In this document: piece by piece, positions 44,599 to 53,794 of the stretch
How positions within the stretch are numbered: the first letter of the stretch is position 1
Layout: the number at the start of each line of letters is the position of its first letter
Origin: JACMLD01 sp039919885
GTDB taxonomy: Bacteria > Bacteroidota > Bacteroidia > Chitinophagales > Chitinophagaceae
Reading direction: 5' to 3'
Length of the DNA stretch: 64,000 nucleotides
Assembly (NCBI GenBank): GCA_039919885.1
Contig: JBDSEV010000022.1
Span: 62,001 to 126,000, forward strand
Position numbers and translations under genes: made by a program
Notes under the pieces: model-generated
Told to the model about the DNA's origin: nothing
Seen by the model: the letters and a program-made list of their open reading frames with translations, nothing else
Database searches by the model: none

Positions 44599-45963
44599 AT
44601 GGACCGCAATAATTACGATAATGATTTTGAAGAATTTCTAAAACAGAAATCGGATCAATATAAAATGTACCCGTCTGACAGGGTCTGGAACAATATTTAC
44701 AGTTCCTTTCATGGCAGAAAGAAATGGTGGGCACTGGGTTTTACCTTATTTTTTATTGGTTCGGCGTTCTTCATTGGCAGGCAGGTATTGTTTGCTGAAT
44801 ACAACGAGATGGCAACAGGGGTGAATCAAAGTGCACAAGCCGTTGCCGCATCATCCCCTGTACAGGTTTATAAAACAGCACCGGGCATTTCCACTATCTC
44901 ACCCGGATTGCCAGCTACCACTACAGCAATACGCACAATCGAAACAATAAAAAGAATTCCACAAGCTGCTTCAAACCCTGGTCTGTCAACAGCACCCGTA
45001 ATCATATCAGAACAAGACAGTCGTGGAACAACGGTCATCACAGCTGAATCAACAGGTATTATTGAAAATATGCCACCGGCAGCAAGTATTGCTGCTTCAA
45101 AGGGTGCTTCGCAAAGTGAATCGCCTGCATTGTTACCTTCCGCTTCGGCTACAAAAGAAAGCAACGCTGTAAAAGCAATTGCCCAGCCAAAAGCTGCTGA
45201 AAAAATTAACCAGGTAGAACAGGCTGCTGCCAAAAAAATTGTTAGCTATTCCAGGTGGTCAATGCAGGTTTATGCAAGTCCCACGATTAGTTACCGCAGG
45301 TTGTCTACGCTTAACCAGCAAGGCGATAGTTATGTGCCGGTAGCAGCGGCAACAGGCGGCAATATCAATAACTACGTGCAGCACAAGCCTGCGCCTGGTT
45401 TTGAGTTGGGAAGCAATGTACAATACAGGCTTTCCAGTAGCCTTACGGTATTTGCAGGTGCGCAATTAAATTATTCCCGCTATTACATCGATGCCTATAA
45501 ATACAGCACCGAAAAGGCTTCTATTGCCTTAAATGGCTCACCGTTGCACGATACGCTGTCAGGCTACACCAATATCAGGAATTTTTCAGGCTATGCACCA
45601 GAGCAACTGCAAAACAAATACTTGCAGCTATCCCTGCCCGTTGGCATAGAAATAAAACTCCTGGGTGAAAAAAATCTTCAATTTAGTATTGCGGGTGGCA
45701 TTCAGCCCACATTTTTGCTGACCAGCACCAGCTACCTTATTTCATCCGATTATAAAAATTATATTCAGAGTCCTGATCTTGCGCGCGGTTTTAACGTACA
45801 TACAAATTTTGAAGCTTTTGTATCTTATAAGGTCGGTGGATTAAAATGGCAGGTAGGACCACAGTTCCGTTCACAGTTATTGTCAAGCTACAGCAACGAA
45901 TACCGTGTACGCGAATACCTCACGGAGTATGGCATTAAGTTCGGCGTAACCAGGTCGTTCTGA
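44599..45963 (+). CDS. Membrane-anchored protein with C-terminal outer-membrane beta-barrel-like domain; possible sigma partner
   Basis: 454 residues. Residues 1-43 are hydrophilic with YPSDRVWNNIYSSFH, a pattern I associate with proteins encoded next to ECF sigma factors in Chitinophagaceae. A single hydrophobic segment (44-65, WALGFTLFFIGSAFFIGRQVLF) follows, then an Ala/Ser/Thr/Pro-rich linker (~70-212), then a region of alternating beta strands (218-454, e.g. FELGSNVQYRLSSSLTVFAGAQLNYS) ending in RSF, typical of an outer-membrane barrel. No signal peptide is seen; residues 44-65 may be a signal anchor. An inner-membrane segment joined to an outer-membrane barrel would span the envelope. 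A role in regulating the sigma factor is inference. Confidence 0.75.
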   Translation: MDRNNYDNDFEEFLKQKSDQYKMYPSDRVWNNIYSSFHGRKKWWALGFTLFFIGSAFFIGRQVLFAEYNEMATGVNQSAQAVAASSPVQVYKTAPGISTISPGLPATTTAIRTIETIKRIPQAASNPGLSTAPVIISEQDSRGTTVITAESTGIIENMPPAASIAASKGASQSESPALLPSASATKESNAVKAIAQPKAAEKINQVEQAAAKKIVSYSRWSMQVYASPTISYRRLSTLNQQGDSYVPVAAATGGNINNYVQHKPAPGFELGSNVQYRLSSSLTVFAGAQLNYSRYYIDAYKYSTEKASIALNGSPLHDTLSGYTNIRNFSGYAPEQLQNKYLQLSLPVGIEIKLLGEKNLQFSIAGGIQPTFLLTSTSYLISSDYKNYIQSPDLARGFNVHTNFEAFVSYKVGGLKWQVGPQFRSQLLSSYSNEYRVREYLTEYGIKFGVTRSF

Positions 45964-45981
45964 TTGGTATAAAATTATTGG

Positions 45982-46008
45982 AAAGCCGCTGCATTGTGCA
46001 GCGGCTTT
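45982..46008 (+). terminator. Terminator after the barrel-like protein gene
   Basis: AAAGCCGCTGCA / TGCAGCGGCTTT form a perfect 12-bp stem with loop TTG, followed by more T. It closes the sigma-factor operon 19 bases after the stop codon. Confidence 0.9.
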
Positions 46009-46031
46009 TTATTTTAATGTATTTTTATAAC

Positions 46032-46634
46032 ATGAAATATTTGCTGTTTGCTTTTACCTGCCTGCTCATGACTGCCTGCCAAAACAATACACCAGTTGCT
46101 AACCCTGAGAAGAACGCAGCGGTAAAGGACAGCGTGCCGGCACAGCAGGATTTTTTTCCGGTACCGGATTATATTGGCGGACAACTGAAAATTATTGACT
46201 CGCTGCAACTTCCTATCAGTCTGGCTGTTACTATTAATAATAAAACCCGGCTAACAACTGCTACTGATAAACAGTTACGCGCGTTTGCCGATGAGTTCCG
46301 GCGCCCGGATATCAGCGATCCGGCCGTTAAAAAATTGTATACGCAGACGAGTATTGCCGACCAGAGTGACCCTTCGGTGACGCTGATTTATACAACCACA
46401 GACACCAGCCTGCCCATACAAAAGATCAATGTGTATGTTAAACCTGACCCTGTGGCAAATGATAAAGTGTCGGGGATATACATCGAAAAAATGTTTACCC
46501 GAAACGATACAGTTTTTAACAAAAAGCTGTACTGGAAGACCGGCCGGAATATGCAGGTGACAACGGAAATGAAAGTGGGTGGAAAACAGCTGCCGGTTGA
46601 GCAGGTAAAAATTACCTGGGATTATTCGAATTAA
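46032..46634 (+). CDS. Lipoprotein of unknown function
   Basis: 200 residues with a lipoprotein signal (MKYLLFAFTCLLMTAC, Cys16). The mature part (DFFPVPDYIGGQLKIIDSLQLP, VTINNKTRLTTATDKQLRAFADEF) shows an alpha/beta pattern with charged helices but no family I recognise. I chose the ATG at 46032 because it yields the signal; upstream codons overlap the preceding terminator. It lies upstream of uvrC by 98 bp. Confidence 0.78.
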   Translation: MKYLLFAFTCLLMTACQNNTPVANPEKNAAVKDSVPAQQDFFPVPDYIGGQLKIIDSLQLPISLAVTINNKTRLTTATDKQLRAFADEFRRPDISDPAVKKLYTQTSIADQSDPSVTLIYTTTDTSLPIQKINVYVKPDPVANDKVSGIYIEKMFTRNDTVFNKKLYWKTGRNMQVTTEMKVGGKQLPVEQVKITWDYSN

Positions 46635-46732
46635 ATTGAAGGCTTGAGACGGTAGGCGGTAACTACTAGCTGCGGTAGAAGAAAAGGCGCAGATCTTAGT
46701 ACGGACGTCCAGATTCACGATAAAACTTATTC

Positions 46733-48553
46733 ATGACGGCGCAGGAATTTCAGCAGATTGCCCACACCATCCCGGTTAATCCCGGTATTTACAAATACTT
46801 CAATAAAAACAATGACTTGATTTATGTGGGCAAAGCGAAGAGCCTGCGTAAGCGGGTGAGTTCTTATTTCAGCAAAACGTTTACCAGTTATAAAACGCAT
46901 GAGCTGGTAAAACACATCCATCATATTGAGTTTACTATTGTTGGGTCCGAACAGGATGCGCTCTTTCTGGAAAACTCACTCATCAAAGAATTTCAGCCAA
47001 AGTATAATATCGATCTCAAGGACGACAAAAGTTTCCCTTATATCGTTATTAAAAAAGAACCCTTTCCGCGCGTTTTTCTCACGCGCAAAAAAATAAATGA
47101 CGGATCAGAATACCTGGGCCCATTTACCTCTGTTGGTAAAGTGCGGGAATTACTGAATTTCATCAAACAAAATGTTCAGCTGCGCACCTGTAAACTGAAT
47201 TTAACAGAGAACAACATCAGCAAGAAAAAATTTAAAGTGTGCCTGGAATATCATCTTGGTAATTGTAAGGGGCCCTGCGAAGCTTTTCAGTCTGCAGAAG
47301 ATTACCAGGAGGGCCTGGGCCGCTTAAAAAGCGTACTGAAAGGCAATCTTTCGCCAGTCATTCATCACTATAAAAAAGAGATGGGGGAGTTTGCTGCAAC
47401 AATGCGTTTTGAAAAAGCGGAAATTATCCGGAAGAAACTGGACCACGTAGAAAACTACCAGTCGAAGTCCGTCATCGTTAGCCGGCACCTCGGCAACGTA
47501 GATGTGTTTACGATTTTAAAAGATGGGGATATTGCTTACGTGAACTACCTGATTGTACAGCATGGCACCATCGTGCAAACGCATACCATTCAGCTGGAAA
47601 CCCACCTGGAGGAAGATGATGCAGAAGTGCTGGCTTTTGCCGTGGCACAGCTACGCCAGACATTTAACAGCCAGTCTGCCGAGCTTATTTTGCCGTTTGC
47701 TGTTGACTACCCGGAGCCCGGCGTGGTTATCACAATTCCAAAAGGCGGTGAAAAAAAGAAGCTGCTGGAATTGTCTGAACAAAATGTGGCCTATTTTAAA
47801 GAAGAAATAAAAAAGAAAAAAACGCTGCAGCTGGAGGGCAAATCCGATATGGATCGCAAGCAGGTGTTGTATAAATTACAGGAAGACCTGCAGCTTTCCG
47901 AGGTACCCATACACATTGAATGTTTTGATAATTCCAATTTACAGGGCAGCTACGCCGTATCCGCAATGGTTTGCTTTCGGGATGCAATTCCCAGTAAAAA
48001 AGATTACCGTCATTTTAATGTAAAGACGGTAGACGGTATCAATGATTTTGCCACCATGAAAGAAGTGGTTTTTCGGCGCTACAAGCGCTTAAAGGAAGAA
48101 GAACAGCCATTCCCCCAACTGGTGATCATAGATGGTGGTAAGGGTCAGTTAAGCGCCGCAGTTGAAAGCATTAACGCGCTGGGCTTAGCGGGCAAAATGA
48201 CCATAGTGGGCCTTGCCAAGAACGAGGAGGAGATTTTTTTTCAGGGTGACAAACAATCCGTGAAATTGCCCTACAACAGCGACAGTCTAAAACTAATCAG
48301 GCGTATCCGGGATGAAGTACACAGGTTTGGCATCACTTTTCACCGAAGCCAGCGAAGCCGGGGAACTTTTAAGAACGAACTGGAAGGTATAAAGGGAATA
48401 GGAAAAGCAACGGCTGACACACTTTTAAAGGAATTTAAGTCAGTTAAGCGGGTAAGAGAAGCCGGAACTGCGGCAGTTGCTAAGATTGCGGGCGTTTCCA
48501 AAGCCGCTATTATCAGCAGCTATTTTGATGAAAAAGAAAAGGGGCCAGGATAA
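46733..48553 (+). CDS. uvrC: UvrABC excinuclease subunit C
   Basis: This endonuclease makes both incisions in nucleotide excision repair. It has 606 residues: a GIY-YIG nuclease domain at 15-95 (PGIYKYFNKNNDLIYVGKAKSL), a Cys cluster (CLEYHLGNCKGPCEAF), a UVR motif (FEKAEIIRKKLDHV), the RNase H-like second nuclease (ECFDNSNLQGSYAVSAMVCF), and C-terminal helix-hairpin-helix repeats (LEGIKGIGKATADTLL). The terminator stem starts inside the 3' end of the gene. Functionally linked to mfd in this window, though not adjacent. Confidence 0.97.
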   Translation: MTAQEFQQIAHTIPVNPGIYKYFNKNNDLIYVGKAKSLRKRVSSYFSKTFTSYKTHELVKHIHHIEFTIVGSEQDALFLENSLIKEFQPKYNIDLKDDKSFPYIVIKKEPFPRVFLTRKKINDGSEYLGPFTSVGKVRELLNFIKQNVQLRTCKLNLTENNISKKKFKVCLEYHLGNCKGPCEAFQSAEDYQEGLGRLKSVLKGNLSPVIHHYKKEMGEFAATMRFEKAEIIRKKLDHVENYQSKSVIVSRHLGNVDVFTILKDGDIAYVNYLIVQHGTIVQTHTIQLETHLEEDDAEVLAFAVAQLRQTFNSQSAELILPFAVDYPEPGVVITIPKGGEKKKLLELSEQNVAYFKEEIKKKKTLQLEGKSDMDRKQVLYKLQEDLQLSEVPIHIECFDNSNLQGSYAVSAMVCFRDAIPSKKDYRHFNVKTVDGINDFATMKEVVFRRYKRLKEEEQPFPQLVIIDGGKGQLSAAVESINALGLAGKMTIVGLAKNEEEIFFQGDKQSVKLPYNSDSLKLIRRIRDEVHRFGITFHRSQRSRGTFKNELEGIKGIGKATADTLLKEFKSVKRVREAGTAAVAKIAGVSKAAIISSYFDEKEKGPG

Positions 48554-48565
48554 AAATCCAGCCCC
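48541..48565 (+). terminator. Terminator overlapping the 3' end of uvrC
   Basis: GGGGC-CA-GGAT / ATCC-A-GCCCC forms a bulged stem followed by GTTTTT. The left arm includes the last uvrC codons and the stop codon. Confidence 0.7.
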
Positions 48566-48690
48566 GTTTTTAAAATCCAATATCCTATGAAAAACCGTTG
48601 TAAAACTAACAAACATATTTCACAATCCAATACCTCATTAAGGGTATTTTTTTATTAGTTCTAAGCACTAATGGTATTAAAAACATAAAA

Positions 48691-48718
48691 AAAAGCATCG
48701 TAAAAATACGATGCTTTT
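48691..48718. terminator. Bidirectional terminator between uvrC and gldN
   Basis: AAAAGCATCGTA / TACGATGCTTTT form a perfect 12-bp stem with loop AAAA and A/T flanks on each side. It serves the minus-strand gld operon 20 bases after the gldN stop. Confidence 0.88.
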
Positions 48719-48738
48719 AATATTATAATGCTGTGCGC

Positions 48739-49761
48739 TTAGTAAGACCAAAGGTCCTGCTCGTAGTTAAATATTTTCTCTTTAATGTTATCTCCTTCCA
48801 ACAGGCGTAGAATCGGATCTTTTACAAAACCTTCAATAAATAAATCATTGGGGTTTTCTACAGTAGACTTGATAATACGGCTGGCGAACATACGGCTTTC
48901 AAACATTTCTTCCCAGCTTAGACGGGCACCGAAGTTTTTACCGTTATAAGCTTCAAATTTAGCCAGCATGGGACGCAAATCAGGATAATATACCCAGAAT
49001 AAAGGGGACACCGCCCTGAAAGATCCGTCAGGATTTTTGATGCTTAACATCGGTGCGATACCAAGGATACGTGTGTGGAGGCGTGAAGACTCCTTATCAA
49101 AAACCACATCTTCCTTAATCCAGTATTTTTCGACTGCATTTGGGTCAAACTCAGGCGTAACTGTTGAATCTTTCAACGTTGCACCGGTTGGATCCTTTAC
49201 CCAGTCAGGCACCTGGATGGTAGTAACCTCACCCACGAGTTTACGTGCAATGCTGCCAAAAGTAAGCGGCGTGGTAAAGCGATCATCATCTGCATTAAAA
49301 GCGGTTACTTCACCACTTTTGATAGCGTTCAGTAAAATGATAACAAAACGCTGGTTGCCGTTGTCGCCGTCTGCTTTATAAACAAAAGGGAGGTTCATTT
49401 TTTCATGCACATCTATCTCTCTCCACAAGCGCTGGCGGTAAACCGCATCGTCCTCGCGGATGTGCTCATAAGGAAGCGGTGAACGTTCTTTTACCAGGTT
49501 GCGCTCAACTGCATCATCGTTACGCAAACTCTTACGGATGATCCCAAGGTTTAATTCGGGGTCAGCAGGAACAGGTGCGGTCGTGTCTTTTGCCGGAGCA
49601 GCTATTGTAGCGGTTGCATTGCCCGCGGTCTTTTTGGTATTTTTCTTTGCGGTGGTTCTTTTCTTGGCTGTACGTTTCTTATTGGTCTGCGCGTCTGCGG
49701 TGCCTGCACAAAGTGCCAGCACGGTTACCAAAAGACACAGTTTGATGATGCGGTTTTTCAT
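48739..49761 (-). CDS. gldN: Type IX secretion / gliding protein GldN
   Basis: 340 residues with a signal peptide (MKNRIIKLCLLVTVLALCAGTADAQ). A Lys/Thr-rich low-complexity stretch (~28-50, KKRTAKKRTTAKK) precedes the GldN domain: YEHIREDDAVYRQRLWREIDVHEKMN, KYWIKEDVVFDKESSRLHTRILGIAP and SWEEMFESRMFASRI. GldN (PorN) is periplasmic and forms ring structures with GldK in the type IX core complex. It is the last gene of the gldKLMN order, 23 bp after gldM. Confidence 0.96.
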   Translation of the reverse strand: MKNRIIKLCLLVTVLALCAGTADAQTNKKRTAKKRTTAKKNTKKTAGNATATIAAPAKDTTAPVPADPELNLGIIRKSLRNDDAVERNLVKERSPLPYEHIREDDAVYRQRLWREIDVHEKMNLPFVYKADGDNGNQRFVIILLNAIKSGEVTAFNADDDRFTTPLTFGSIARKLVGEVTTIQVPDWVKDPTGATLKDSTVTPEFDPNAVEKYWIKEDVVFDKESSRLHTRILGIAPMLSIKNPDGSFRAVSPLFWVYYPDLRPMLAKFEAYNGKNFGARLSWEEMFESRMFASRIIKSTVENPNDLFIEGFVKDPILRLLEGDNIKEKIFNYEQDLWSY

Positions 49762-49784
49762 TACTTTATCCGTTTATCTGGTGA

Positions 49785-51362
49785 TTATTTAAGGCTGAAA
49801 TAAGTTCCGTCGATAGTTCTCAATTTTCCGCCCGGGCCTCTGACCCTTATTTTGTCGAAGTAAACTACTGAACCTGGTGCCTGCGCTTTAATCAGGTTTT
49901 CGGCAACACTCCAGCGTGGGCCATCAACATTTACTATCTGGTAGATACCACTTGGGTTTCTTGCCCCAAGTTCATATCCAACAACAGCATATGGAAAATC
50001 GAATTCAGAATCTTTCAGTTTAGCCAGTAAACCACCCATTGCTTTAAAAGTAGCAGAAGGAATAGCACCGCTTGTTACTGCACCTACCATTGGAACCGGG
50101 CTTGGCAATTGCTTACAACGTACTTCAAACGGGGTCGTCTTTCCGTTTACAACGATGTTTACTTTACCAACGCCTGCCGTTGTAGGAACAATCATGAAAC
50201 GGTCACCACCTGCGGACTTGATAGAACCATTGGTAAAGCTTACGTTCATCTTTTCTTTACCGCCTGAACCTGCAGAAATAGTAACCGGGTTTTCAACATC
50301 CAGGTAAACCACGTTCATTTTTTCAAGGAACATAGATGCACCTGAAGGCGTACCAACTGTATACTTAACAATTTCGTCTTTAACCTCTTTCTTACCGTCT
50401 GGTGTTGTGTATTCTATTTTCACCGCAACGGTATGCTCACCAGCACCGCTGGCGGTTGTTTTAAACGAAGCCTTACCGTCTGTTAACGACATGTGCTGTC
50501 CGTTAATAGAGATGTTTGGCTGCGCTGCGTCACTGAAGGCACCGATACCGGCAGTCACTTCAATTTCATCACCCGGCATTGCGTAGGTTCTGTTCGCCTG
50601 TGCAATAGCAGCAAATTTGTTGTACACCACTTTAACTTGCCCTACCTGTGAGTGAATATAATCCACCAGCTGCGACTCAGAGTTCTTTACATCATTCTGA
50701 AACTTGCTCAGGATAGTTAAAGATGCAATAGTAGGCGTCATGTGAAAATAACTGAACGTCCAGTCTTTTGCATTATCGCCTGATTTTTCAGCATTTGCCT
50801 TTGCAGGAACGCTTAAATCCAGGGGAAGTGTTTTTTCGAACTCCGCTCTTTTAGCTGCAATTGATTTCGCTAAATCCGGGTTGTCTTTAAATTCATCAGG
50901 ATTTAAAACTGCCAGTACATTTTTCTTGTAGGCCGCCAGTTTTTCGTACATGTTTTTGCCTTCGCCTTTTTCAGCAAATAAGCGTGTTGCAGCGTCCAAA
51001 TCATCTTCTTTGAACTCTTCTTCACCCTTATCGTCTTTTCTCAGGCCAGACTCTTCTTTCAACTGCTTCTTCATGCTGGCTAAATAGCCATCCATATCAG
51101 CAGATAATTTTTTAACCTGGTCTGCTTTTGGCGCCCACAACTCAGCCTTTGCTTTTGTTTGGGGATCTTTCAATTCGTTGCCAAATGCATCATAAATAAC
51201 TTTATTCTTCGTATCGAGTGAACTATTTGAAGTAACTATACTTTTATCGACGGTCTTGAAGGCTTCCAATACTTCATTAGATACATTGAGTGCCAGCAAT
51301 GCTGTTAGCACCAAATACATCATATTGATCATCTTCTGCCGGGGCTCTTTTGGTAAAGACAT
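49785..51362 (-). CDS. gldM: Type IX secretion / gliding motor protein GldM
   Basis: 525 residues. A single N-terminal transmembrane segment (MINMMYLVLTALLALNV) is followed by a long periplasmic part with a helical domain and Ig-like beta domains (EHTVAVKIEYTTPDGKKEV, MVGAVTSGAIPSATFKAMGGLLA). GldM (PorM) couples the inner-membrane GldL motor to the GldK-GldN ring. Canonical N-terminus MSLPKEPRQKMINMM. Located between gldN and gldL on the same strand. Confidence 0.97.
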   Translation of the reverse strand: MSLPKEPRQKMINMMYLVLTALLALNVSNEVLEAFKTVDKSIVTSNSSLDTKNKVIYDAFGNELKDPQTKAKAELWAPKADQVKKLSADMDGYLASMKKQLKEESGLRKDDKGEEEFKEDDLDAATRLFAEKGEGKNMYEKLAAYKKNVLAVLNPDEFKDNPDLAKSIAAKRAEFEKTLPLDLSVPAKANAEKSGDNAKDWTFSYFHMTPTIASLTILSKFQNDVKNSESQLVDYIHSQVGQVKVVYNKFAAIAQANRTYAMPGDEIEVTAGIGAFSDAAQPNISINGQHMSLTDGKASFKTTASGAGEHTVAVKIEYTTPDGKKEVKDEIVKYTVGTPSGASMFLEKMNVVYLDVENPVTISAGSGGKEKMNVSFTNGSIKSAGGDRFMIVPTTAGVGKVNIVVNGKTTPFEVRCKQLPSPVPMVGAVTSGAIPSATFKAMGGLLAKLKDSEFDFPYAVVGYELGARNPSGIYQIVNVDGPRWSVAENLIKAQAPGSVVYFDKIRVRGPGGKLRTIDGTYFSLK

Positions 51363-51465
51363 GGGTGAATGAATTAAATTTAATTAAATCAGGTTTTTCA
51401 TTTTGTTCTCAAGGGTAGCGGATGTAGATGCAAACAATGGCTGTTCTTTTCTCAATCCGTTTAAC

Positions 51466-52230
51466 TTACTGTTTACCCGACATGGCTGTTAACATGTTAC
51501 CATATACCTGGTTCAGACTGCTGAGGTTTTTAGCCAGCAAACCAATCTGTTCCTGTGTTTTTTTGGCATCTGCTACGCTACCCTGCATGGCTTGTGAAGC
51601 AGTAGCCAGGTTGCTATAGAAGTTGTTCATTGCCTTTAAATGGTTGTTGGTATCCTGTAATTCCAGCTCATAAATAGTATTCAGCGAACCCAGGTTTTTT
51701 GTCAATACCTGTACCTGACCATGAAACTGTTTGGTAGATTCAGACGCATCATTAAAAGACTGCATGGTTGCAGCAGATTTAGTGTAGGCATCTTTCATTA
51801 AACCAAGAGCGCCGGTTGCTTCTTTTGTTTTAGCTGTATAATCAGAAGTAGCGGTAACCACTTCAGAAACATCTTTTATCTGGTTAACGGAAGCACCAAA
51901 CTTCTGGAAACCTTCGCTTAACTTTTTAAGGTTGGTAGGTGTGATGTCTGCTTCTGTCATCATTTTATCCAAAGAATTCAATGATGAGTTGTTGTTTGAA
52001 TTGCTCATTTTAGGAAGCGCTTCAGCCAGTGCAGCCATTTCCTGTCCTGGAGGCGGTAAAAATGCATATATTAAGAATATTGCAGCTTCTGTTAAAAGAC
52101 CAATGGTCAGCATTTGATTCGCAAATGTGAGGTGAAGGATTTTAGCCCATGCACCAAAGATTACTACTGCAGCGCCTACGCATACGAATACATTTACTAA
52201 TTTGTCTGTTTGTTTGCTTACTCCAGCCAT
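51466..52230 (-). CDS. gldL: Type IX secretion / gliding motor protein GldL
   Basis: 254 residues. Two transmembrane segments near the N-terminus (residues ~10-30 and ~36-57) are separated by a short loop; GldL uses the proton-motive force with GldM. The rest (60-254) is predicted helical and coiled-coil cytoplasmic (TSDYTAKTKEATGALGLMKDAY). Canonical start MAGVSKQTDKLVN. 121 bp separate it from gldK. Confidence 0.96.
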   Translation of the reverse strand: MAGVSKQTDKLVNVFVCVGAAVVIFGAWAKILHLTFANQMLTIGLLTEAAIFLIYAFLPPPGQEMAALAEALPKMSNSNNNSSLNSLDKMMTEADITPTNLKKLSEGFQKFGASVNQIKDVSEVVTATSDYTAKTKEATGALGLMKDAYTKSAATMQSFNDASESTKQFHGQVQVLTKNLGSLNTIYELELQDTNNHLKAMNNFYSNLATASQAMQGSVADAKKTQEQIGLLAKNLSSLNQVYGNMLTAMSGKQ

Positions 52231-52351
52231 AGTTTTCGTTTTTTTTAGAGTTTTTTAAACGGGTTTTTTTGAGAAAAGGATATCTGTTGATTTATAAAAT
52301 CAATTAAGTAACGGAATTATCAGTAAAAAATTTTGTTCAATTTGTTAAATA

Positions 52352-53632
52352 TCAGCGACGACCCTGTATTGATGGTAAGTCAATAACGGTGCGGAAACCG
52401 ATATAAGATTTAGCAGTGTCCTGGTATTCGTATGCACGTGTACCGGTTTGCAGGAAATAACCTACGTCCTTCCAGCTTCCACCGCGGATTACTTTACGTT
52501 TCATACGTGGAGGATCTGCATCCTTTGCGTTGTAACGGATATCCGGGTTCATATCATGCTGGAAATTATAGCCACCCTCATAATAAAGGGAAGAAGTCCA
52601 TTCTGCAACATTGCCGGCCATGCAATACAGGCCGAAATCATTGGGCCAGTAACCATCTGCACGTACTGTGTAGAAACCACCATCTTCGGGATAGTTACCA
52701 CGACCTGGTTTAAAGTTGGCCAATAAACAGCCTTTCTTGTTTCTCAGGTAATAGTTACCCCACGGAAACATCGATTGTGAACGGCCGCCACGTGCAGCAT
52801 ATTCCCACTCGGCTTCTGTAGGCAAACGGAAATCAGATTCCTGTGACCGTTTCTTCGACTCAAGAAATGCATTCAGGTAATGTGTTCTCCACTCGCAGAA
52901 AGCGGTAGCCTGGTTCCAGTTTACACCAACAACGGGATAGTTACCGGTAGCAGGGTGAGAAAAATATCTTTTGGTCATTGGCTCATTATAAGAGTAAGAA
53001 AAATCTCTTATCCAAACCAATGTGTCCGGGTAAATACGAACGTCTTTTTTAATCATGAAATTAGAGCGGCCTTTACCTGCATTATCCCTGCGGGCAGCTT
53101 CTTTTGTATCAAACGTTTCTGAATGATACACCAGCTTATTGGCATCAATTTCTTTTTTGCCAAATATCCGGTTCTCAGGAGTTACAATGAGTTGGTCTAT
53201 TTTTTCAACAGTTGACTTGTCACCCCATTTAATGGTAGTGGCTTTCTTCCAGTCAATCATATCAACACCATCAACGCTTTTTACAAAGCCCATCAGTTTT
53301 GCAGCAGTGGAGTCTCTTACCCACTGTACGAACTGGCGGTACTCATTGTTGGTGATTTCAGTGGCATCCATCCAGAAGCCATTGATAGATACTTGTTTGT
53401 TACGTGCAGTGTATGCATAGTTAACATCTTCATCACTAGGTCCCATGTGAAAGGTTCCTGGTGGAATGTACACCATACCGGGAGGTTTCGGAAGTTGATA
53501 CTTGTTGTTGGGAGCGACTCCGTGTAGTTGGCCGTCATTGGGCAACCCTTTGGAGGACTTTCCGGATTTGCCGCAGCTTGCTAACAAAATTGTAGCGGCT
53601 GCTAAAAGCATGGACAGGTTTTTCATTTTCAT
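52352..53632 (-). CDS. gldK: Type IX secretion lipoprotein GldK (SUMF1-like)
   Basis: 426 residues. A lipoprotein signal (MKMKNLSMLLAAATILLASC, Cys20) would place it on the periplasmic face of the outer membrane, where GldK and GldN form the ring complex. The body is a formylglycine-enzyme-like (SUMF1) domain: PPGTFHMG, NGFWMDATEITNNEYRQFVQW, PVVGVNWNQATAFCEW, FRLPTEAEWEYAARGG and VIRGGSWKD. I chose the ATG at 53632; a second ATG two codons later is also possible. A good promoter lies just upstream. Confidence 0.96.
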   Translation of the reverse strand: MKMKNLSMLLAAATILLASCGKSGKSSKGLPNDGQLHGVAPNNKYQLPKPPGMVYIPPGTFHMGPSDEDVNYAYTARNKQVSINGFWMDATEITNNEYRQFVQWVRDSTAAKLMGFVKSVDGVDMIDWKKATTIKWGDKSTVEKIDQLIVTPENRIFGKKEIDANKLVYHSETFDTKEAARRDNAGKGRSNFMIKKDVRIYPDTLVWIRDFSYSYNEPMTKRYFSHPATGNYPVVGVNWNQATAFCEWRTHYLNAFLESKKRSQESDFRLPTEAEWEYAARGGRSQSMFPWGNYYLRNKKGCLLANFKPGRGNYPEDGGFYTVRADGYWPNDFGLYCMAGNVAEWTSSLYYEGGYNFQHDMNPDIRYNAKDADPPRMKRKVIRGGSWKDVGYFLQTGTRAYEYQDTAKSYIGFRTVIDLPSIQGRR

Positions 53633-53651
53633 AATATTAAAGGGTAATCGG

Positions 53652-53683
53652 CAAATATAATGTTTCGTGAACATCAGCTACAA
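53652..53683 (-). promoter_or_regulatory. Promoter of the gldKLMN operon
   Basis: On the minus strand TTG (53683-53681) and TATATTTG (53659-53652) are separated by 21 bases, matching the Bacteroidota TTG / TAnnTTTG promoter. The -7 box ends 19 bases before the gldK ATG. Confidence 0.7.
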
Positions 53684-53794
53684 GTTTAGAAATTTTTTCT
53701 TAATTATCAAATCGTAAAAATCCCCGTATGTATAAACGAGTATTATTATTTATTTATTGTAATGAATACGGAACTTCATAAATAATTTTATAAA

